A stretch of 6,776 bases of DNA from Pseudomonadota bacterium (GTDB taxonomy: Bacteria; Pseudomonadota; Alphaproteobacteria; Sphingomonadales; Sphingomonadaceae): assembly GCA_023386135.1 (NCBI GenBank), contig JAEWKG010000196.1, positions 1 to 6,776 on the forward strand, read 5' to 3'. Below, in pieces: positions 1 to 4,996 of the stretch. The notes under the pieces are model-generated. The model did no database searches. It was not told where the DNA came from and saw nothing but the letters and a program-made list of their open reading frames with translations. The translations under genes and the position numbers were made by a program. The first letter of the stretch is position 1, and each line of letters opens with the position of its first letter.

Positions 1-1841
1 AGGCGGTCCGACTGAACGTCCCGCCACCACGAGTGATACAGGCCAAGGTCGAAAGAGAGGCCGCCGCGCTGTTCGCGCCCACCGGCTTCGACCGTTGCCA
101 GCTCATCCCCTTCGAGCGGCTGGGACCGACCGGCCGTATCGACGCTCACCCCGCCTTGCCGGAAAGCCGAGCCATATCGCGCATAGAACAATCGCCCGCG
201 GCGGGGCGTGAACGCCAGCGCCGCGCTTGGGGTGAAAGCCGAGCGCGTCAGATTGAGATCGGATGCCTCGCTGCGCTTGACCCGTTCGACTTCGAGCGAA
301 CTGCGCGACACCCGCGCTCCGAACGTCAGATCGAGGTGTTCGGCCACTGGCGCGGTCGCCTCTCCGAACAGCGCGCTCTCGATCGACAACTGCCGGGCTG
401 TCTCCAGCGCAACACGCTCGGTCGCCCCCTCCAGCGCCACATTAGCCGCATGGCGGGCCTCGATGTGAGATATGCCGGCGAGCCAGGCGATTACGCCGGT
501 CCGGCCTGTTAGTCGCGCCTCGCTGTCCCACACTGTGAAAGTCGAATCGTCCTGCAGGACCCGCGGATCGGCCACGCCCAGTCCGGCCACGCCTTGGGTG
601 GCGTCATAGGTATCATTCACCGAATGACGCGTCAGACCGCTCGACAGCACCAGCGTCACCGCGCCTTGCCGCTCCAGCCGCAGCGAACCGTGGAGCAGGT
701 CGTTGTCGTGCGGCTCGGCGAACTGCTCGGGCCGGCTCCGCCTGTCGGGCCGATAGACATAGCTGCTGTCGCGGGAGTTGAGTGCCTGGACGAGCCCCGT
801 GACATCGATGCGCCACGGGCCGCTCTCGACACCCAGACCGGCGCGAGCGCCCAGCGTGGACGAGCTGTTGGAGCCGCGTCGCTCGCCGGTGTTGATCCAA
901 CCCGGCGCATCTTCGGCATACCCAACGAGGCGAAGCCCGGCGACGTGGCGCGCAATCGGCAGGTTGATGATGAGGGTGCCGCCTCCGCCGCGCCGGCCGG
1001 TTGCGAGCTGTTCCGCAGTGAGAGACCCCGAGACGCTAGCATTCGTCACATTCGCGCGGTTCGTCACCACGCGGTAGACCCCGCCGAGCGCGCCGGTTCC
1101 GTAGAGCGACCCTTGCGGCCCCTTGAGCAGTTCGACCCGCTCGACATCGACGAGGCGGATGTCGGGGTCGGGCGCTTCATACGTGACGCGCGAATCGTCG
1201 AGCAGCACCGCGACGGTGGATTGGGTCCGCCCGCCGAATGCGCTGTCCGCGACCCCGCGCACGAACATCCGATTGCGGCCCGGACCCTCGCCAGTCACCG
1301 ATAGCCCCTCGATCGACTGGGCGATCAGCCCCGAACCGCTCTGGGGCTGATGCTCGCGGACCTGATCGAGTTGCCTCACCGCCGCAGCGAGTGGCACACT
1401 CTCCAGGGGAAGGTCGCGCTTCGTCGCCGTCACGACGAGTTCCGGCGCCACTGTGGCCGGGGCAGGCGCGGGTGATACTGCCGGCGGCGGCGGGCGCAAC
1501 GGCGCCTCTACGTGCCGTTCGATCCGCCACGCGCGCTCACCTACCTGATTGGCGACGTAGCCGGACCCGGCGAGCAGCCGCGCCAGTGCCTCGGAAACGC
1601 TCAGACGCGCGTGGAGCGGCCTTACCGGCAATCGCGGCAGGCTGCCCGCTGCGCCGATCGAAGCTCCCGCCTCTCGGCTCAATTCGGCCAACGCTTCGGG
1701 CAGGGTCGCCGCGCTCAGATCGATCTGGAACCGCGGCTCGTTGCGCGCGAAGACTTCAGGGGACCAGCCGCATCCCAGCGCCGTCGCCAACAACGCGTGC
1801 ACCCATGATCTGCGCCACGTCACGGATCGCTGCATCGCCAT
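1..1841 (-). CDS. STN-domain TonB-dependent outer-membrane receptor (FecA-like transducer), 3' end cut by window
   Basis: This is an outer-membrane TonB-dependent receptor that likely imports a ligand and also signals to the FecR/sigma pair encoded just upstream. The reading frame stays open for 613 codons to the window edge. Residues 1-32 form a signal peptide (Arg-Arg n-region, hydrophobic WVHALLATALG core, cut near VFA). An STN domain spans about 36-108, followed by a Pro/Ala linker (about 112-131), a TonB-box-like ELVVTATKR near 134, and a plug (about 140-264) with MFVRGV, DIERVELLKGPQGSLYGTGALGG and VTNRAN. The barrel begins after that and includes RYGSAFRQGG and YHSWWRDVQ near the window edge. 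Perhaps a fifth to a quarter of the protein is missing. The start is uncertain: ATG at 1841 or 1835 gives a full signal peptide but has no strong ribosome binding site, and GTG at 1802 is an alternative. Ligand unknown. The family call is very secure; the signalling role is inferred from the STN domain and neighbours. Confidence 0.95.
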   Translation of the reverse strand, partial: MAMQRSVTWRRSWVHALLATALGCGWSPEVFARNEPRFQIDLSAATLPEALAELSREAGASIGAAGSLPRLPVRPLHARLSVSEALARLLAGSGYVANQVGERAWRIERHVEAPLRPPPPAVSPAPAPATVAPELVVTATKRDLPLESVPLAAAVRQLDQVREHQPQSGSGLIAQSIEGLSVTGEGPGRNRMFVRGVADSAFGGRTQSTVAVLLDDSRVTYEAPDPDIRLVDVERVELLKGPQGSLYGTGALGGVYRVVTNRANVTNASVSGSLTAEQLATGRRGGGGTLIINLPIARHVAGLRLVGYAEDAPGWINTGERRGSNSSSTLGARAGLGVESGPWRIDVTGLVQALNSRDSSYVYRPDRRSRPEQFAEPHDNDLLHGSLRLERQGAVTLVLSSGLTRHSVNDTYDATQGVAGLGVADPRVLQDDSTFTVWDSEARLTGRTGVIAWLAGISHIEARHAANVALEGATERVALETARQLSIESALFGEATAPVAEHLDLTFGARVSRSSLEVERVKRSEASDLNLTRSAFTPSAALAFTPRRGRLFYARYGSAFRQGGVSVDTAGRSQPLEGDELATVEAGGREQRGGLSFDLGLYHSWWRDVQSDR

Positions 1842-2682
1842 CGTCGATCGACAAGGTCCCGGAAAAGCGGCGTTGTGCCAACGCCGGTGTAAGCAGCATG
1901 TTCGCGCTCGCATACCGCTGCAGGTCTTCGGCCACCAGCGTCAACGGCGCATCATCGAAGGTCAGCCGGCCGTGGCGCCATTCGCCAACGTCTCCGGGCG
2001 AGATCGGCGAGGTGACCGCGCGCGCGCGTTGCCGGTCGAACGTGAACCGCCTGCCGGCCGGCACTCGCACCGGAGCATCGAGCGCATCGCCGCCGACCCG
2101 CACCGCGCCGTTCGCCACCTCGACCCGCACCGCGTCGGGCGTCGCCTGGATTTCGAAGCGGGTCCCGATATCCGCGACTTCCACGGAACCGGCATGAATG
2201 GTCATGACACGGCCGGGATCGTGCCGGATGTCGAACAGCGCGCCGCCCTCGAGCGTGAAGTTCTGTGCGGAGGAGTTGTCCATCACCAGCCGGCTGGCAG
2301 GAGCGAGCACGACCTGGGAGCCGTCTTTGAGCGCGATGGTGCGCGCGGTGCGTCCCGCGACGTACGTGATCGGCGTCTGCTCCGACACCTGCGGGACGAT
2401 AACGACGGCAGCGATCGCCGCAGCCATCGCGCCGCCCGCCCATATCGGCCAGCGTGGCCGCCGGTCCGGGTCAGATTCTGCCGCTGGTTCCCGAGCGGCC
2501 GCCAGGTCGCCGGCGTGACGGGCGGCCACATCGTCGGCGAGGACAGCCTCGTTGTAGAGTCGGCGATGGTCGGGATCGGCTTCAAGCCAGGCGGCGAAGC
2601 CGTCCCAGTCCATGTCGTCGCGTTCGCTGGCAAGGTGCCAACGCGCCGCGGCGTCCGCGATCTCGGCGGTCTCCCGGGTCAT
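1756..2682 (-). CDS. FecR-family anti-sigma regulator (inner-membrane signal transducer), 308 aa
   Basis: This FecR-like protein should hold the neighbouring ECF sigma factor in check and relay the receptor's signal across the inner membrane. Residues about 5-50 resemble the FecR N-terminal DUF4880 region (AARWHLASE, W26, WLEADPDHRRLYNEA). A single membrane segment lies at about 78-98 (PIWAGGAMAAAIAAVVIV). The periplasmic FecR domain covers about 106-200, with IALKDGSQVVLAPASRL, GGALFDI, VADIGTRFEIQ and VRVEVANGAVRV. A C-terminal STN-like region follows at about 237-305 (LTFDDAPLTLVAEDLQRY). I chose ATG 2682 because AAGGAA lies 8 bases upstream, the protein then begins directly at the domain, and the codon overlaps the sigma-gene stop as ATGA, implying translational coupling. 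An in-frame ATG at 2760 would add 26 unrelated residues. The 3' end overlaps the receptor gene by about 86 bases. The family assignment is strong; whether it is a pure anti-sigma factor or also needed for activity, as in E. coli FecR, is not visible. Confidence 0.95.
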   Translation of the reverse strand: MTRETAEIADAAARWHLASERDDMDWDGFAAWLEADPDHRRLYNEAVLADDVAARHAGDLAAAREPAAESDPDRRPRWPIWAGGAMAAAIAAVVIVPQVSEQTPITYVAGRTARTIALKDGSQVVLAPASRLVMDNSSAQNFTLEGGALFDIRHDPGRVMTIHAGSVEVADIGTRFEIQATPDAVRVEVANGAVRVGGDALDAPVRVPAGRRFTFDRQRARAVTSPISPGDVGEWRHGRLTFDDAPLTLVAEDLQRYASANMLLTPALAQRRFSGTLSIDDGDAAIRDVAQIMGARVVGDGAGMRLVP

Positions 2683-3305
2683 TGGTCCGATTCCTTGCCC
2701 TGCGAAGCGCCCTGCGCGCGCTTCCCATCCTGAGACGCCGCCGAGTCGAAATAACCGCATCCGTCCAGCGTCTCGCGCAGCTTCCGCATGGCAAGGGCGA
2801 GGTGCTTTTCCACGCCGCTTAGGCTGATTCCCATGATCCGCGCGACCTCGGCCTGGCTATGACCTTCGAAGCGATAGAGCATCAAAGCCCGCGCGGCGCC
2901 GGCGGGGAGAGCATCGACCGCATCGCGGACGATTGCCAACTCCTCCTCCGCCAGCAACAAGTCATCGGCATCGGGCGCGGGGTCGGGGCGATCGGCGACA
3001 TCGCCCGGAGCCGCATGCTCGAGCCATTTTCGATCGCGCCGCATCTGCCTGTGCCGCGCCCGGACCCGGTCGAGCACCAGGTTGTTGGCGGCCCGGAACA
3101 GGTACGCCCGCCCGTTAGCGACCGGGCCGGGCGAAGCGGCGCGGACCTTCATCCACAGTTCCTGAAGCAAGTCTTCGGCCTCGCTGGCGTCCCCGCTACG
3201 GACGGCAAGGAATCGCAGCAGCTCCGCGCGGTGCGCGCCTAGCAGACCTTCGAGACCGCCGCTGCGATGGGACACCTCGTCGTCGATCATCGGGTGGCGG
3301 GCCAT
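2679..3305 (-). CDS. ECF RNA polymerase sigma factor, FecI-like, 208 aa
   Basis: This is an extracytoplasmic-function sigma factor of the FecI type, expected to direct RNA polymerase to cassette promoters when the receptor is occupied. Region sigma-2 covers about residues 19-86 (LLGAHRAELLRFLAVRSGD, AEDLLQELWMKV, ARAYLFRAANNLVLDRVRAR-like core). An acidic Asp/Pro linker (about 100-122) leads to sigma-4 at about 124-178, with DALPAGAARALMLYRFEGHSQ and a helix-turn-helix AEVARIMGISLSGVEKHL. A polar tail of about 28 residues follows and overlaps the fecR ribosome binding site and start. ATG 3305 is chosen as the first in-frame ATG. ATG 3290 is a close alternative; neither has a clear Shine-Dalgarno sequence. 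The upstream region (minus strand) has a GATACT that could be a -10 element about 12 bases before the ATG, but no good -35 is seen. There are no obvious defects. The family call is secure; the regulon is unknown. Confidence 0.95.
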   Translation of the reverse strand: MARHPMIDDEVSHRSGGLEGLLGAHRAELLRFLAVRSGDASEAEDLLQELWMKVRAASPGPVANGRAYLFRAANNLVLDRVRARHRQMRRDRKWLEHAAPGDVADRPDPAPDADDLLLAEEELAIVRDAVDALPAGAARALMLYRFEGHSQAEVARIMGISLSGVEKHLALAMRKLRETLDGCGYFDSAASQDGKRAQGASQGKESDQ

Positions 3306-3505
3306 CGCGCGCCGATCAGTATCAGCTGAACCGAAGTTTGCCAGCCGTAGCCGGTCCTCCGCCGATATGCGGGTAACAAAAAAAGGAGCGCATCTGGGAC
3401 AGGGCGCAGTTCCTTTCGCACCTCCGCTACGCTTTCGGGGATCAATCGCGGCTGCGAGCCTGCTCGTGGCCCCGGCCGCCGCGAGAGGCAGGCAACTCGG
3501 TCAGC
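3306..3505. other. Intergenic region upstream of the sigma gene; no gene seen
   Basis: No convincing gene lies here. It must contain the promoter of the minus-strand signalling cassette unless that is read from further upstream. Visible items are a run of seven A on the plus strand (3378-3384, seven T on the minus strand), a minus-strand GGAAC-like motif in the stretch opposite 3409-3413, and a weak GATACT about 12 bases before the sigma ATG. None makes a full, well-spaced promoter that I would assert. Confidence 0.5.
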
Positions 3506-3682
3506 TTAGAAATTGAATTGCGGGCCGGCGCGGGCTTCTAGGGTCATCGTGAGTGACCAGGAAGGGTGCCACCCTTTTGTTTCGTTTCGGCCAGGGGCTC
3601 TGATGGGACTGACATGGTCAGATCTACCGCGTTCAAATTTCGGCCAGTTTGGCAAAGGCAAGCATCTGGTCTGCCACGTACC
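3506..3682 (-). pseudogene. Possible remnant: 58-codon open tail ending like an outer-membrane beta-strand
   Basis: On the minus strand a frame is open for 58 codons between a TGA (3685-3683) and a TAA (3508-3506). Its last residues, WSLTMTLEARAGPQFNF, alternate polar and non-polar residues and end in Phe, as the last strand of an outer-membrane barrel does. The only ATG in the frame lies 13 codons before the stop, with no ribosome binding site, so this cannot be an intact gene. It could be the 3' scrap of a lost outer-membrane protein gene, part of a repeated element, or chance. The DNA here has lower GC than the flanks. I cannot name a parent family. Confidence 0.2.
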
Positions 3683-3780
3683 TCAAGGCTAGCCTTAAGC
3701 CCTCTCGCGAATGCAGGCACATTCACATTGGTTCAGAAGCAATCCAACCGCCTTGTTTTCACGGCGAAGGATCGCTGAAC
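3541..3780. repeat. Lower-GC segment rich in short inverted and direct repeats beside the tRNA 3' end
   Basis: About 54% GC by hand count against roughly 63-75% in sampled gene lines. Inverted repeats seen: GGTCA/TGACC (3542-3546, 3554-3558), AAGGGT/ACCCTT with a 3-base loop (3562-3576), CTGAC/GTCAG with a 3-base loop (3609-3621), the 12-base palindrome AAGGCTAGCCTT (3685-3696), and GGTTCAG/CTGAACC (3730-3736, 3775-3781). TTTCGGCCAG occurs twice (3585-3594, 3638-3647). No protein gene is convincing. It may be an integration scar, a dispersed intergenic repeat or a structured RNA; the sequence alone does not decide. Confidence 0.35.
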
Positions 3781-3800
3781 CGCTGCAGGCCGGTGGCTGT

Positions 3801-3893
3801 TGGCGGAGACGGAGGGATTCGAACCCTCGGTACCGGATTTACCAGTACGACGGTTTAGCAAACCGTTGGTTTCAGCCACTCACCCACGTCTCC
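3801..3893 (-). tRNA. tRNA-Ser(GCU), with encoded CCA
   Basis: This is a complete serine tRNA reading AGC/AGU codons. On the minus strand the 7-bp acceptor stem (GGAGACG with CGTCTCC) closes exactly. The anticodon stem ACGGT/ACCGT carries the loop TTGCTAA, with anticodon GCT at 3859-3857. The long class II variable arm pairs GTACTGG with CCGGTAC (one G-U pair), which is typical of tRNA-Ser. The T stem GAGGG/CCCTC holds the loop TTCGAAT. Discriminator G is at 3804, and the CCA end is encoded at 3803-3801, giving a mature body of 90 bases plus CCA. It has its own promoter and is divergent from the DUF1134 gene. Confidence 0.98.
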
Positions 3894-3914
3894 GGATCGC
3901 AGCGGCGAGCGGGG

Positions 3915-3943
3915 CCTATAGCGGCGGGTCCCCAAGGCAGCAA
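3915..3943 (-). promoter_or_regulatory. Sigma70-like promoter of the tRNA-Ser gene
   Basis: On the minus strand TTGCTG (3943-3938) and TATAGG (3920-3915) are separated by exactly 17 bases. The -10 region also reads GCTATA, as in many alphaproteobacterial promoters. Transcription would begin near 3908, leaving a leader of about 15 bases before the tRNA 5' end at 3893. Spacing and position make this a good candidate; there is no experimental support here. Confidence 0.6.
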
Positions 3944-3969
3944 GAGGGGGCGGCAAGGGCCCTAAATCA

Positions 3970-3995
3970 CGCGGTGAAAGACTCGATTCACCGCG
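3970..3995. repeat. 9-bp perfect inverted repeat upstream of the DUF1134 gene
   Basis: CGCGGTGAA (3970-3978) and TTCACCGCG (3987-3995) are exact reverse complements around an 8-base spacer. This suits a dimeric regulator's operator or a small hairpin. There is no T-tract after it, so a terminator is unlikely. It lies about 100 bases before the DUF1134 start and about 75 bases upstream of the tRNA 5' end. The bound protein, if any, is unknown. Confidence 0.5.
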
Positions 3996-4047
3996 AATCG
4001 GATTCGTTTCGTCGCGCGTTCATTGCCGCTTCACGGCCCAGGGACTC
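3980..4047. promoter_or_regulatory. Cluster of five GANTC (CcrM-type) methylation sites
   Basis: GACTC at 3980, GATTC at 3985, GAATC at 3995, GATTC at 4001 and GACTC at 4043 all match GANTC, the site methylated by the alphaproteobacterial enzyme CcrM. Four lie within 26 bases; elsewhere in the window the motif appears only about once per several hundred bases. The GAATC/GATTC pair forms the palindrome CGAATCGGATTCG (3994-4006). The group sits 46-113 bases before the DUF1134 start codon, where cell-cycle regulators that read GANTC methylation, such as GcrA, could act. The sites are plain in the sequence; the regulatory role is inference. Confidence 0.5.
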
Positions 4048-4081
4048 TCTTGCGCGCTGGACATCCCGCGGGTGCGGGCAC

Positions 4082-4087
4082 GGAGGG
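4082..4087 (+). promoter_or_regulatory. Ribosome binding site of the DUF1134 gene
   Basis: GGAGGG, a near-perfect Shine-Dalgarno sequence, lies five bases before ATG 4093 and settles the start against the upstream in-frame GTG at 4072. Confidence 0.75.
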
Positions 4088-4092
4088 ACATC

Positions 4093-4908
4093 ATGGGCAA
4101 GCTCACGCGCCTCGCGCGTCATGCATGGGTAGCCGCCTTGGGCGCGGCGGCGTTGGCCGCGTCGCCGGCGCTGGCGCAGATTCAGTCGGTCGATCCCAAT
4201 ACGGCGATCGACAGCGACCTCGCGCAGCCCGCGCAGCAGGCGCCTGCCGAAACGCCGGGCGAGCCTGCTCCTTACGACGGATCGACCACTTACACCCAGA
4301 CCCCGCCCGCCGGCGCCCCTGCGGAAGTGGCCAGCGAATGGTCGGAGCGGGTCGTCACCAGCGGCGATCCCTCGACCGCCGCGAGCCAAGCCGCGGCCGA
4401 GCCGGCGGTCGCTGCCGCGCAGGGCGACACCTACAAGAAGGACGACCTGATCGGCGCGGCCGAGGGCGTGTTCGGCAAGGGCGCCGAGGGCGTCGCGCGG
4501 ATGATCGAGGACCTGCTCAAGAAGCAAGGCGAGCCCAATGCCTATATCGTCGGGCGCGAGGCGGGCGGCGCGTTCATCTTCGGCGCGCGCTACGGCTCGG
4601 GGACGCTGTATCACAAGGTCGAGGGACAGCGGCCGGTGTACTGGACCGGCCCGTCGATCGGGTTCGACGCGGGCGCCAACGCCGGCAACACCTTCGTGCT
4701 CGTCTACAACCTCTACGACACCGAGGAACTGTTCGAGCGCTTCCCCGCGGGCGAGGGCGCGGCGTACGTGATCGGCGGGCTCAACGCCTCGTACATGCGC
4801 AAGGGCAATACGGTGCTGATCCCGATCCGGGTCGGCGCGGGGCTGCGGCTCGGGGTCAACGCGGGTTACATGAAGTTTTCCAAGAAGCAGCGCTGGCTGC
4901 CGTTTTGA
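4093..4908 (+). CDS. eipA: DUF1134 family periplasmic envelope protein (EipA-like), 271 aa
   Basis: This is an exported protein of the DUF1134 family. The Brucella member, EipA, is a periplasmic protein needed for envelope stress resistance and is under cell-cycle (CtrA) control; its biochemical activity is not settled. Residues 1-28 are a classic signal peptide (hydrophobic WVAALGAAALAAS, cut after ALA before QIQ). Residues about 29-115 are a low-complexity Ala/Pro/Gln-rich linker. The DUF1134 domain runs from about 116 to the end, with GVFGKGAEGVARMIED, GEPNAYIVGREAGGAFIFG, YWTGPSIGFDAG, VYNLYDTEELFERFP, and the ending RVGAGLRLGVNAGYMKF. The start ATG 4093 has GGAGGG five bases upstream; an in-frame GTG at 4072 would add 7 residues before the signal peptide and is less likely. 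The gene is monocistronic, closed by the hairpin at 4941, and diverges from tRNA-Ser. No CtrA-type TTAA-N7-TTAA box is visible, but GANTC sites cluster upstream. Confidence 0.93.
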   Translation: MGKLTRLARHAWVAALGAAALAASPALAQIQSVDPNTAIDSDLAQPAQQAPAETPGEPAPYDGSTTYTQTPPAGAPAEVASEWSERVVTSGDPSTAASQAAAEPAVAAAQGDTYKKDDLIGAAEGVFGKGAEGVARMIEDLLKKQGEPNAYIVGREAGGAFIFGARYGSGTLYHKVEGQRPVYWTGPSIGFDAGANAGNTFVLVYNLYDTEELFERFPAGEGAAYVIGGLNASYMRKGNTVLIPIRVGAGLRLGVNAGYMKFSKKQRWLPF

Positions 4909-4940
4909 TGCGCTAAACAATTTATAGCGTCGACTTGAGA

Positions 4941-4974
4941 GGGGCCGCGACCGTTACCGGTTGCGGCCCCTTTT
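4941..4974 (+). terminator. Intrinsic terminator after the DUF1134 gene
   Basis: GGGGCCGCGACCG (4941-4953) pairs with CGGTTGCGGCCCC (4958-4970), giving 13 base pairs with one G-U pair and a 4-base loop TTAC, followed by TTTT. It lies 32 bases after the stop codon, so the DUF1134 gene and the aminotransferase should be separate transcription units. Confidence 0.88.
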
Positions 4975-4980
4975 GCGTGC

Positions 4981-4987
4981 GCTAAAC
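4981..4987 (+). promoter_or_regulatory. Candidate -10 element for the aminotransferase unit
   Basis: GCTAAAC resembles the alphaproteobacterial -10 region and lies 9 bases before ATG 4997. TTGCGG at 4961-4966 could act as a -35, but the spacing of 14 bases is short and it overlaps the terminator arm. If used, transcription would start at or almost at the ATG. This is a weak call. Confidence 0.25.
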
Positions 4988-4996
4988 GGACGCGCC

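Noticed and set aside
594..2733. Several long plus-strand open frames across 594-1304, 1238-2197 and 1741-2733
   Set aside because: All lie opposite the receptor and FecR genes, whose domains are clear; these frames have Arg/Ala/Pro-rich translations with no motif.
2683..2760. Upstream in-frame ATG for FecR at 2760
   Set aside because: The added 26 residues lie before the conserved N-terminal domain and inside the sigma gene; ATG 2682 has a good ribosome binding site and the ATGA overlap.
3562..3580. AAGGGT/ACCCTT hairpin followed by T-rich DNA as a plus-strand terminator
   Set aside because: The stem is only 6 bp and no plus-strand gene ends nearby, so it is listed only as an inverted repeat.
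3544..3726. 60-codon minus-strand frame in the region left of the tRNA
   Set aside because: No ribosome binding site, no recognisable motif and no signal peptide; it lies in the repeat-rich segment and is likely chance.
3801..3893. tRNA 3' end as an attachment site of a present-day integrated element
   Set aside because: No second copy of the tRNA 3' end and no integrase or phage gene is seen in the window; only the weaker idea of an old scar is kept.
3988..4920. Minus-strand open frame (310 codons) opposite the DUF1134 gene
   Set aside because: Arg-rich composition with no domain; the plus strand encodes a signal peptide and a well-conserved family.
4961..4996. Upstream in-frame TTG start for the aminotransferase
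   Set aside because: It would begin within the 3' arm of the terminator hairpin and adds residues outside the family's usual start.
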